From the NCBI GenBank assembly GCA_029263415.1, contig JAJCXN010000001.1, positions 60,673 through 124,672 on the forward strand: DNA of 64,000 nt, in the 5' to 3' direction. The stretch comes from Acidobacteriota bacterium. Its GTDB lineage: Bacteria; Acidobacteriota; Thermoanaerobaculia; Multivoradales; Multivoraceae. The notes beneath the pieces were generated by a model. It saw only the letters and a program-made list of their open reading frames with translations, was not told the origin of the DNA and did no database searches. How positions within the stretch are numbered: the first letter of the stretch is position 1; the number at the start of each line of letters is the position of its first letter. The position numbers and the translations under genes were made by a program. Of the stretch, positions 9,296 through 16,477 are shown in pieces.

Positions 9296-9399
9296 CGGCT
9301 GAGAACGGTTGGTGGTACCACGGGACCTCGGCCTCGTGTTGATGCTCGGCTCCAAGCGCCTTCGGCGGTGCGAAGCCTCCCGTGGGACGTCGCGAGGAG
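9292..9399 (+). repeat. Dispersed intergenic repeat, copy 1
   Basis: About 108 bp that recurs in the opposite orientation at 24989-25095 with high similarity. Shared landmarks in order are CTGACGGCTGAGAAC, GGTGGTACCACGGGACCTC, CCAAGCGCCTT, GGCGGTGCGAAGCCTCC and CGTGGGACGTCGCGAGGAG. The segment GTGGTACCAC is a perfect palindrome and could form a hairpin. In both copies the leading CTGACGG supplies the TGA stop codon of the adjacent gene. Confidence 0.85.
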
Positions 9400-9782
9400 A
9401 GTGGGGCTTCAAGCGCTCTCGCGGTGCGTCGCGAGGAGAGCTTGGATCCAGATGTGTTTGGGGTGGGAAGTTCTCGCTCCGGACCTCGCGAAGAGAAGTG
9501 TTTCAACGCGCTTTTGGCGGTACAGGGCTTCTGCCGGATATTGCGAGGAGAGCGGGTCTCCAGGCGGCTTCGGTGGTGCGAACTTCACACGGCCGGGGAT
9601 GTCGTGAGAGGAGCGACCACGCTGACTACCATCGTGGTCGTGATGGGTACCGCTAGGTTGAGGCCGCAAGGCGACCGCTCGCTTTGTTCGGAGTGCCTTA
9701 GCCGGCTTGGGTGAGTACTCGTGATCCACCCAAGGCCGGACGAACAGCCCGACGTTTGCCGCCGTCGCGGGCCCCGAGCCAG
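9400..9782 (+). repeat. Degenerate tandem continuation of the intergenic repeat, then a gene-free spacer
   Basis: After copy 1 the word GCGAGGAGAG and close variants recur at about 9391, 9423-9440, 9486-9500 and 9542-9553, with GCG(C/T)TTT(T)GGCGGT and GGCTTCGGTGGTGCGAA words between them. This indicates decayed repeat units of 40-60 bp. No gene was accepted here: open frames through this stretch encode only repeat-derived Arg/Ser-rich sequence. From about 9660 to 9782 no clear feature was seen. Confidence 0.55.
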
Positions 9783-10934
9783 CTACAACTGATCCCAGGC
9801 TGAAGTATTGCCGGACTCGAATCCATCCGCGAAGATGTCGTCGCCTCCGCTGATCGGCACCATGGAGCCTAGGTTTGGTCGCCAATGTTGCAATGAGCAA
9901 CGCATTCGGCGCCCCTGCTCAACCGTGAACTGGCGCATGCAAATGTCGTCGCTGTAGTCCATGTAGTTGTCGATCGGGTCTTGAGTGCCACAGGAGACCG
10001 AGCCGCCGGCGCACGCATTGCCGAAGAAGGGACCCGATTCAGAGTTGGTGTCGCAAATCATGTCGCCGGAGGAGTAGCAGCCAGGCATCGTTCCGGTGCC
10101 GCAACCGCCGCTGAAGGTGTGCTCCAGGCCTAGGTAGTGTCCGACCTCGTGGGTCCCCGTGCGCCCGAGATCAAACGGAGAAGGCGGGGCGTCAGGTCCG
10201 AAGGTGGAGTGCAGAATGACGACCCTGTCGGAGTTGCCCCCGACCAGGGTGCCGCCGGCATCGGCGGGCAGGAACGGGACATACCCGAGGGCGCCGCTCG
10301 CTTGGTTGGAATAGATGTTGAGGTACCTATTTGGGTCCCAGGCGAGCGTGTTGAAGTAGTTCCCGCCATCGTTGAACCAGCTCGTGTTGCAGTTGCGGGT
10401 GATTCCCGTTGTCGGAGCGCCGCCCGGGTCAGTTGTTGCAAGCTCGAAGTAGATCTCGGAGTTGTTGCCGTCCTCACCGTTGCTTCCCATGATGGCGATG
10501 AAATCCTCGTTCAGGATGTCGATCTGGCCCTGCACGTTGGCGTCAGTCATCGCACCCTGGCCGCAGGCGTCGTTCATGAGCACGTGGACCACAACCGGGA
10601 TCACCCAACGGAAGCCGTTCTCATAGTTTGAGTTGGGATCGGTAGAGGTAGAGCTGCAGTCAGCGCCGCTAGCGGCGCCGACCCCATTCCGAAACGGCTG
10701 CCCACCCGGGTCGGGAAACAAGATGTCGCGCATCTCCTTGCTCATCGTGCCGCACTTGCGCCCGCTCGCCACCAAATCAGACTCGAAGTACTCCTTCCAG
10801 GTTGAATAGGCGATGCCTTCAACCACGATGACCGGCTCGGCCTCGCTGATATTGGCGGCTGCGACCGCAGACCCAAACGAGACAACGCAGACACAAGCGA
10901 TTAAGGCTCGACACAACAGAACTCTTAAGTACAT
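9783..10934 (-). CDS. Secreted M43-family (pappalysin-like) zinc metalloprotease
   Basis: The protein is a probable secreted metalloendopeptidase. It has an N-terminal signal peptide (LLCRALIACVCVVSFGSAVAAA) and the extended zinc site HEVGHYLGLEHTF (HExxHxxGxxH). A Cys-rich insertion follows (GGCGTGTMPGCYSSGDMICDT), then a Met-turn NYMDYSDD, as in the M43/metzincin group. The 383-aa length fits single-domain pappalysin-like bacterial members. The last residues (DIFADGFESGNTSAWDQL) match a short C-terminal tail type often seen on secreted proteins of environmental proteobacteria and acidobacteria, perhaps a sorting tail. It is transcribed away from the biosynthetic cluster. A decayed M28 peptidase fragment lies just upstream. 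Confidence 0.87.
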   Translation of the reverse strand: MYLRVLLCRALIACVCVVSFGSAVAAANISEAEPVIVVEGIAYSTWKEYFESDLVASGRKCGTMSKEMRDILFPDPGGQPFRNGVGAASGADCSSTSTDPNSNYENGFRWVIPVVVHVLMNDACGQGAMTDANVQGQIDILNEDFIAIMGSNGEDGNNSEIYFELATTDPGGAPTTGITRNCNTSWFNDGGNYFNTLAWDPNRYLNIYSNQASGALGYVPFLPADAGGTLVGGNSDRVVILHSTFGPDAPPSPFDLGRTGTHEVGHYLGLEHTFSGGCGTGTMPGCYSSGDMICDTNSESGPFFGNACAGGSVSCGTQDPIDNYMDYSDDICMRQFTVEQGRRMRCSLQHWRPNLGSMVPISGGDDIFADGFESGNTSAWDQL

Positions 10935-11089
10935 CTGAAGACTCCAAAAATGGGGACCAGGGGGCCAAACTCAAACCAGGGCAGTGGCGAATCTATCCCA
11001 TTTATAGAACCCAGGCTATGCGTCGTGAGTTGAACAGCGCACGCACTCCAGGCCTGGCCTGCGAGGAGCCTGGAGCGACTCGAGGCGGC

Positions 11090-11365
11090 CTACTGGTTAA
11101 CGGCCGAGAGTGCGGCTAGGCGTGCAGCCTCAAACTCGTCACCCTCGTTCCAGGTGGGCATCTCGTCTTGGTTGCCGATGACCAGGCCTGCGTAGAGGCC
11201 GAGCTTGGTGTCCTGCACCATGCCGTCGAAGTTCCAGTCGTCTTGGATTTCATCGCTCGGCTGGTGGTAGTGGACCTCGGTTCAGTTCTCGAATTGTTGA
11301 CAACCCATCCTTCGGGGCGAACCTTGTGATGGCGTCTGCGTCGAGGTCGATCGCTTGAGGCCGCA
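11090..11365 (-). pseudogene. Decayed 3' fragment of an M28 peptidase gene
   Basis: On the minus strand this matches the last ~90 codons of the intact M28 peptidase gene that lies 10.8 kb away at 21905-23605. Similarity is about 90% for the first 190 bp and then fades. It starts with a different terminal sequence (RLAALSAVNQ then TAG). It is broken by a TGA at 11282-11284 where the intact gene has a Trp codon, and by a one-base deletion just upstream that shifts the frame. Past about 11365 no resemblance remains. The fragment has the same orientation as the intact gene, so the two form a direct repeat that brackets the nine-gene cluster. Confidence 0.85.
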
Positions 11366-11764
11366 GAATCAGGTGAGATCTTCTCAAGGCCTATGGGTGG
11401 CGCCGCCCCCTTGCTCTCTCATCGGGCTGGTGATGAAACAGAAAGACAAACAATTATCGGATTTTTAACGGACTCAGACATTCGGACAATGCGATCTTTC
11501 TAGTAGATACCAACAATCGAAAGACCTTTCGGGGAAACCATGAGCTTGAAACGAATTCCGTTTCTGTTCTTGGGAGCTTTCAGGAGTCGGTAGGCAATCT
11601 AGTCTCGGAATGAGGACAGTCTCGCGGTACTGAACTGCCAGCTGGGACTGACTAGGTAGCTAAGTCCGGAATGAAAGCCAGGGCCTGCAGTGGGCTCGGG
11701 CTAGTCACTAGGGGGCGCAGCGCTGCTGTGCTCGAACGAAAACAAAGAAAGCAGGAGTTGCCGA
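11366..11764 (+). promoter_or_regulatory. Upstream region of the biosynthetic cluster
   Basis: This 400-bp gene-free stretch precedes the cluster's first gene and must carry its promoter unless transcription begins elsewhere. A locally AT-richer part lies at about 11430-11560. Two small palindromes, CTAGTCACTAG at 11701-11711 and GCAGCGCTGC at 11717-11726, lie close to the first gene and are candidate operators. A 17-codon frame opening at 11539 and an 11-codon frame near 11427 were not accepted as genes. No clear -35/-10 pair could be assigned with confidence. Confidence 0.4.
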
Positions 11765-11935
11765 ATGTCACAAGCTAACTATGAAGGTTCGTCAGAGGAT
11801 TTCGCTGGTTCATGGGATGAGGCCGTTGAGGATCTTCACCAGGCCGCGCCAAGCGTTGACTCTCCTGAGATCTCCGTAACGTTACAGGAAGAAGCGAAAG
11901 AGACAGAGAACCTGTTTGAAGCCGCTCGGTGGTAG
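11765..11935 (+). CDS. 56-aa acidic peptide, candidate precursor peptide
   Basis: A short gene with a good ribosome site (GCAGGAG, about 8 bp before ATG) opens the cluster. The product is strongly acidic, with about 15 Asp/Glu residues, and has no membrane segment. It ends in LFEAARW, so the last residue is Trp. An acidic leader followed by a short C-terminus with aromatic residues is the general shape of ribosomal peptide precursors. Some known precursors are cross-linked by P450s at C-terminal Trp/Tyr residues, and three P450 genes lie in this cluster. I recognise no family, and the precursor reading is inference. It could also be a small structural or regulatory protein. The next gene starts 72 bp downstream. 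Confidence 0.6.
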   Translation: MSQANYEGSSEDFAGSWDEAVEDLHQAAPSVDSPEISVTLQEEAKETENLFEAARW

Positions 11936-12007
11936 CGGTCTTTTCGTAGAAACAGGTGTCTATGGGCTTCGAAGAGTGCCACAGGTAGGAAACACGAAAG
12001 GTGCGGA

Positions 12008-12841
12008 ATGAAAAATACAACCGTTGTTCGGGGGCTAATCAAATGCCCAGTAGAAGAGGTGTTTGGCTTTGTGTCTGATCTGAAGAACCTGCCGAAGTGG
12101 GTGGGCTCGATTAAGTCAGTGGAAGGCGGGGAGGCCTCAGCCAAGGTGTGCGTGGATCTTCTTGGAAAACAGGTTAGCGCCACGTTGACCGTAACGTCCC
12201 TGGAGCGGAATCAACGCTTCTCCTACGAGACCGCGGATCCCTTTCCAAGCAAGTGGAGCTACGAGTTCTCGCCGGTCTTGAGCGGCGCGACTGCAGTCGT
12301 AATCCAGCACGAAGCGGATCTGGGTGACTTTTTTGGGGCTGACTCGCAGGCGGCGGTGGACAGGAGCACAGAAGCGTCGTTGCGAGAACTAAAAAATGTG
12401 TTGGAGGCACGTCGCGCAGGGAGGACTCGCGTCGAATCAGAGGGGCTTATCAATGCACCGCTTGATCAGGTCTTCAAGTTCGTCGCCGACCTTCGGAACC
12501 TGCCTCGGTGGGTTGGTCCCATCAAGTCGGTAGAAGAAGAAAGCGATTCCGGTGCCGGGCAGAAGGGCACCGTCAACGCTCTGGTGCTCGATCGTGAGGT
12601 CGTAGCGTCGTTCGAAGTGGTTGGCTTTGAGCCGGGCGAGCGCTTCGCCTACGAAACCTCGGAGCCGTTCGCCAGTAAGTGGTCGTTCTCTTTCTCCACA
12701 GCTCTGGGGGACCAGACAGCAGTGGCGATTGAGCACGAGTTCGATACAGGTGAGTTCTTCGGGGCCGACGCTAAGGACGGCCTGGCTGCAGCGCATCACC
12801 GGTCGTTGGATGATCTTCGGGCCACTCTGGAGCGAATGTAG
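12008..12841 (+). CDS. Tandem SRPBCC (START/polyketide-cyclase-like) protein
   Basis: This 277-aa protein consists of two copies of one domain, residues ~1-135 and ~138-277. Matching landmarks are CPVEEVFGFVSDLKNLPKWV and APLDQVFKFVADLRNLPRWV, then SYETADPF.SKWSYEF and AYETSEPF.SKWSFSF, and finally GDFFGAD and GEFFGAD. The pattern fits SRPBCC ligand-binding folds, which bind hydrophobic molecules or act as cyclases or aromatases. A double domain could hold one large or two separate ligands. It starts with a purine-rich ribosome site (GAAAGGTGCGGA) and is followed by a hairpin before the leader-like gene. A role as a binding protein or cyclase for the pathway intermediate is inferred from position only. 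Confidence 0.82.
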   Translation: MKNTTVVRGLIKCPVEEVFGFVSDLKNLPKWVGSIKSVEGGEASAKVCVDLLGKQVSATLTVTSLERNQRFSYETADPFPSKWSYEFSPVLSGATAVVIQHEADLGDFFGADSQAAVDRSTEASLRELKNVLEARRAGRTRVESEGLINAPLDQVFKFVADLRNLPRWVGPIKSVEEESDSGAGQKGTVNALVLDREVVASFEVVGFEPGERFAYETSEPFASKWSFSFSTALGDQTAVAIEHEFDTGEFFGADAKDGLAAAHHRSLDDLRATLERM

Positions 12842-12875
12842 ATTCACCGCACTTGTTGCGCGACAGCTAGGTGTA

Positions 12876-12910
12876 AGGGAGGGGTCCTGGGACTCAGGAG
12901 CCTCTCCCCT
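12876..12910 (+). terminator. Hairpin between the SRPBCC and leader-like genes
   Basis: A stem of about 12 pairs with two single-base bulges can form between AGGGAGGGGTCCT and AGGAGCCTCTCCCCT, with a 7-base loop. It is followed by ATTTGTACATT, only weakly U-rich. It could be a partial terminator that lowers expression of downstream genes relative to the first two, or an RNA-processing or stability element. Confidence 0.5.
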
Positions 12911-12945
12911 ATTTGTACATTCATCACATTGGAGCGAGGTCGTGA

Positions 12946-13140
12946 ATGACGATCGCTAAGACAGTTATCGCAAGGGCTTGGGAGGATCAAGAGTTCAAAC
13001 GAGCGCTGCTTGCCAATAGTAAGGCGACGATCGAGAGTGAGCTGGGCCTAGTCCTGCCCGACGACGTTGAGATCTATGTCCACGAGCAGACGGATAACGA
13101 GATTCACTTGATACTGCCGCCGCGGCCGAGTTCCATCTGA
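12946..13140 (+). CDS. Nitrile-hydratase-leader-like (NHLP-type) small protein
   Basis: The 64-aa product resembles the leader region of nitrile-hydratase-related RiPP precursors and the nitrile hydratase alpha N-terminal domain. It has an AxAWEDQEFKRALLANSKAT helix, then LPDDVEIYVHEQTDNEIHL with the typical beta strand, and finally the LPPRP end. In proteusin-type precursors this leader is followed by a core peptide, often after Gly-Gly. Here only SSI follows, so there is almost no core and no GG site. It may be a stand-alone leader-like adaptor or carrier, or a precursor whose product is very small. The ATG has GGAGCGAGG upstream. Family membership is from motif recognition only. Confidence 0.78.
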   Translation: MTIAKTVIARAWEDQEFKRALLANSKATIESELGLVLPDDVEIYVHEQTDNEIHLILPPRPSSI

Positions 13141-13193
13141 ATCAAACCAGAGCTTGGAGAAGCACGAGCGATCCGCTCCTGCTCGCGGACTAT

Positions 13194-14282
13194 TTGTCGG
13201 TAGTCGCGCCGCACTTCGACCACAGGCTTCTGCCATCAGAGAGCCTCTCAGCAGTGGCGAGGGTCGCGCGCACACTACCCGGATCGTTGACCCGATTCTT
13301 TGGGTTTGAGTGTCGGCTTGCCGAGGGTGATTCCGATGCTGACCTCTTAGTGTGCGTGAGCCCGTATGGGCGTGAGCGTGAGCTTCTCGCGACACGTGGT
13401 GCGGCCATTGGCTTCCCTGAGGATACGTGGGCAGAGCCTGGCTGGGAGGAGGTGTGTGCATTTGCGCAAGCGTGGCGATCGGAAGGCTCCTGCCTTCATC
13501 GACGAGTCCTGAACATGTGGCTTGAGTTCGACACTGAGCCCGGCAGCCACGCGTCACCCGTGCCGTCGGCGTTCTTCGGCAGCGTTCCCCTCGGGGCGGG
13601 CGGGGCTACTGGTGGTCGTTGCCAAGAGTGGATTGCCGAGGTCGCCGTGCCCATGCTCACGGGAAGGCCACTCAAGAAGGCGGTTGGGCAAACACTTCAG
13701 CGGTGTCTGAAGGCGTTGCCGATGTGTGCCCACATTTTTCAGACAGGTGTGATGTTGGCGCGAAACACAGAGGCGGTAAGAGTCTGTATTAGTGGCCTTC
13801 AGCCTGCTCAGGTGCCGGCGTACCTCAAGACGATCGGCTGGCAGGGTCGGCTTGAGGAGGTCCGGTCTGTCGTGGAGACACTGGCCCAGGCTGTGGACCG
13901 TGTGGATTTGGACTTGGATCTAGGGGATGGCGTGTCTCCGGCAATCGGCTTGGAGTGCTCGTATGAACCCAAGTGTTCGCCAGCAGAGAATCCTCGTTGG
14001 TCACTGCTTCTGGAGGCACTCCAGCGCCTCGGCGTGTGCGCGCCGAGCAAGGCTGAAGCCCTAGCTCGCTTCAGTGGCCTGCAAGACGAGCAGTCGGATG
14101 AGCAGTGCTGGCCTGATCAACTTCTCAATGCGTCGGCGTTCATGGAAGCGCGCTATCTCAGTACCCTCAAGAGAGGCGTTCATCACGTCAAGGTGACCGT
14201 GGAACCGGGCTCCGTCCTGAGGGCCAAAGCGTATCTCTCGGTAAAGCACCTGTGGGTGCCTCGTTCGCTGAGCCCAAGATGA
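13194..14282 (+). CDS. Unrecognised 362-aa protein of the cluster
   Basis: I do not recognise this protein. It is soluble, with no signal peptide or membrane helix. It has conserved-looking segments LTRFFGFECRLAEGDSDADL, LNMWLEFD, CISGLQPAQVPAYLKTIGW, VDRVDLDLDLGD and VLRAKAYLSVKHLWV. It has several cysteines but no clear metal or nucleotide motif. The first standard start codon is a TTG at 13194 with no good ribosome site. The frame is open upstream to 13098, and DPLLLADYLSVVAPHFD reads as natural protein, so the real start is probably earlier. A CTG at 13137, overlapping the previous stop as CTGA, would mimic the ATGA junctions of the following genes. Its end overlaps the next gene by four bases. 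It may be a peptide-binding or scaffold partner of the leader-like protein, but this is a guess. Confidence 0.75.
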   Translation: MSVVAPHFDHRLLPSESLSAVARVARTLPGSLTRFFGFECRLAEGDSDADLLVCVSPYGRERELLATRGAAIGFPEDTWAEPGWEEVCAFAQAWRSEGSCLHRRVLNMWLEFDTEPGSHASPVPSAFFGSVPLGAGGATGGRCQEWIAEVAVPMLTGRPLKKAVGQTLQRCLKALPMCAHIFQTGVMLARNTEAVRVCISGLQPAQVPAYLKTIGWQGRLEEVRSVVETLAQAVDRVDLDLDLGDGVSPAIGLECSYEPKCSPAENPRWSLLLEALQRLGVCAPSKAEALARFSGLQDEQSDEQCWPDQLLNASAFMEARYLSTLKRGVHHVKVTVEPGSVLRAKAYLSVKHLWVPRSLSPR

Positions 14283-16477
14283 GTGTCCCGCTTGCAGCGT
14301 ATGGTTGGGATCACCTACAGGCCGTTGTCGAGGACACCGCGGGTTCGAGTGAGTTACTGGATGTCGTTGTGATTGGGGCCGGCCTGGCTGGTTTGGCTGC
14401 TGCGAGTCGGTTGACGGACCTGAGAGTGCGAGTACTGGAATCAGAATCTCGGGTCGGAGGTCGAGTACTAACGCGGGGTCACGAGGGCACCAGCTACGAC
14501 CTGGGTGCAGTCCTGGCCTTCGATGAGTCTATGTTGTCTGGAGCGGTCGGTGGTTCGAGGTTGATTCCCGAGGCAGGGCCTCTGGGTTGCTATTGGCAGG
14601 GAGCAACACACTACGGAAAGGGTGTACTTGAATGCTTGTCCGAGCTCGGGCTGAGTCAGACGGAGCTCCGAGCGCTGCGCCAGTTTCGAGATGATCCCGA
14701 GAAGGATCTCTTGCACTTGTCCGAGAACCTTCGTCTGTTGATTGCTGGTTTCTTCGGAGACCTTCACTTTGGCGACATTGCGGACGCTACGCCGAGCATG
14801 CAACGCGACGCATTTGTTCGGTTCGCTACTCCGCACTGGGAGAATGGCAATTTCGAGCTGGTTGCCAATCTTCAGCGCGAGGTCGACCCACACATTTGGC
14901 TAGCAACCACGGCCACATCGGTTTGTGACATGGGCGACCATGTGAAAGTGGCGTACCACACTGGGATGGCGAGAGGGATTCTGCGCGCTCGTGTAGCGAT
15001 CGTGGCTACACCACCGGCGACAGCGTTGGAGTTGCTCGGTACCGTAGATGCGCCGTGTGAAGAGTTTCTGGGCAGCTTGGAGCATCAGTCAGCAATCGTC
15101 GTAGCGATGGGTGTCCCTACTGCAATGCTCGACGAGTTCTCATACATCGTCACTCCGGAATTGAGTTCCAGTGTTGTTCTACAACAGCAGACGACCGACG
15201 AGAAGATTCGGACACTGCTGATCTACTTTCCTACTCGTAGCTTCGAGGCGTTGAATTCGCTGACAGATACCGAGATCTTCGAGCGAGCCTTCGAGATCAT
15301 TGGCAAGCTGAATGTCAGTGAGTTAACGCGGCAGGATGTGCTCTTTCTTGATGTAGGCCGGTGGCCGGTGGCAGAGATCTCGGGCCCGGCAACAGCAGGG
15401 GCCTCTCGGTTGAAGCCGAAACCTGCTCGAGCCTCGGCGCTAGTCGTTGTTTGCGGCGACTACGCCAATCCAGACACTGAGCACTCCCGGTCGTATGGGA
15501 TGGCAGCCGCAGTCGAGTCAGGTAAACGGCAAGCGAGAGAGGTGCGTCGGATCTTGGCAAGTTCCAGGTCCGAACGTGAGTTCTTGACGGACGTGTGGAT
15601 CTACGAGATTACTGACGAGCGCCCTGTCTTCCGTTGGAAGACCCGTGAGGGAAATGTCGCCGGATATGGGTTGGTGCTTGCCGCCAATCCGAAGGACAAG
15701 CTGCTGCGCGAATACTTGCTGTCGTGTTCGATCGACTCAATGTGGGAGTACCAGGAGGGCTTCGGGATTACGCCGGAGGATAGTGCCCTGGTGATCGAAG
15801 GGCTGCTCGCGGCCAACGTGGACAAGAGCACACTGCTTCGCAGCCTGCGACGCTTAGTGGACACCTTCTACTGCCCGGAACACGAGAGCTTCGCGAGCCT
15901 TGCGAGCAATCGGCGCCAGAATCCGAAGCTTGCGCAAGGGCGCGCGGCCTATTGGACTCAGCCCTCTCTGGACGCCACCGCTCATGTCGGCTCTCTCTTG
16001 CAGAGGGTCTCCCCGGCGGAGTACGCAGCGGAAACGGCGGCCTGTTGCCGCTACCTGGTAGCCCACCAGGATCAAGCGGGCTTCTGGCAGGGCAAGTGGT
16101 TCCCGTCCACCACCGTCACAACGCTGTATGCCCTGCGCTTGTTGCGTTCTAGGCCGGACCGATACGCATCAGCAGCCGAGGCGGCGATCGCCTACTTGTT
16201 TCGCACGCAACGAGGCAACGGAAGTTGGAACGACTCGGTTGTCGATACCGCCGCGGCCGCCGTGGCATTGCAAGAAGCTGATGCAGGAGGCGAGCGACTG
16301 CTGGCTGCGAGGGCGTGGCTGCAATCGAGCCGGCAGGCCGAAGGCTGGGCTGGTGAACCATTTCTCTACTATTGGATGGAGATCGATGCGAAACGGAAAG
16401 CGTTCTATCAGTGTATCGACCGAGGTGCGATCACCAGCGCCTGGGCCAAGCTTGGTCTTGGGATAGCCGAAGCATGA
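14279..16477 (+). CDS. FAD amine-oxidase-like domain fused to a squalene-cyclase/prenyltransferase-like toroid
   Basis: Residues ~25-430 form a flavin oxidoreductase of the amine oxidase/phytoene desaturase type. It has the dinucleotide motif VVIGAGLAGLAAASRL (GxGxxG at 33-38), then LESESRVGGRVLTRG, and at the end VVVCGDYANPD...SGKRQAREV, the usual FAD-contact strand. Residues ~470-732 are alpha-helical repeats like those of squalene cyclases and protein prenyltransferases. Two QW motifs (QDQAGFW near 597, QRGNGSW near 643) and the GKWFPSTTVTTLYALRLL helix are present. No DxDD cyclase acid motif is seen, so cyclase activity is uncertain. The ATG at 14279 overlaps the previous stop (ATGA). The fusion implies that oxidation and a binding or cyclisation step act on the same substrate. 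I know no characterised protein with this arrangement. Confidence 0.82.
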   Translation: MSVPLAAYGWDHLQAVVEDTAGSSELLDVVVIGAGLAGLAAASRLTDLRVRVLESESRVGGRVLTRGHEGTSYDLGAVLAFDESMLSGAVGGSRLIPEAGPLGCYWQGATHYGKGVLECLSELGLSQTELRALRQFRDDPEKDLLHLSENLRLLIAGFFGDLHFGDIADATPSMQRDAFVRFATPHWENGNFELVANLQREVDPHIWLATTATSVCDMGDHVKVAYHTGMARGILRARVAIVATPPATALELLGTVDAPCEEFLGSLEHQSAIVVAMGVPTAMLDEFSYIVTPELSSSVVLQQQTTDEKIRTLLIYFPTRSFEALNSLTDTEIFERAFEIIGKLNVSELTRQDVLFLDVGRWPVAEISGPATAGASRLKPKPARASALVVVCGDYANPDTEHSRSYGMAAAVESGKRQAREVRRILASSRSEREFLTDVWIYEITDERPVFRWKTREGNVAGYGLVLAANPKDKLLREYLLSCSIDSMWEYQEGFGITPEDSALVIEGLLAANVDKSTLLRSLRRLVDTFYCPEHESFASLASNRRQNPKLAQGRAAYWTQPSLDATAHVGSLLQRVSPAEYAAETAACCRYLVAHQDQAGFWQGKWFPSTTVTTLYALRLLRSRPDRYASAAEAAIAYLFRTQRGNGSWNDSVVDTAAAAVALQEADAGGERLLAARAWLQSSRQAEGWAGEPFLYYWMEIDAKRKAFYQCIDRGAITSAWAKLGLGIAEA

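Noticed and set aside
9309..9714. Overlapping Arg/Ser-rich open frames in the spacer after the CDGSH gene
   Set aside because: They read through degenerate repeat units; their repeated residues (SRGE, ARRE) come from the repeat itself.
10137..10631. 164-codon plus-strand open frame opposite the M43 protease
   Set aside because: It lies wholly antisense to a gene with a complete zinc-protease motif set, and its composition is Val/Asp/Gly-biased as expected from a codon shadow.
11539..11592. 17-codon frame (starting MSLKR) upstream of the cluster
   Set aside because: Too short and without a convincing ribosome site; kept only as part of the regulatory spacer.
14279..16477. Terpene cyclase as the name of the fusion protein
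   Set aside because: QW-type repeats are visible but neither DxDD nor DDxxD is found, so a cyclase activity cannot be claimed.
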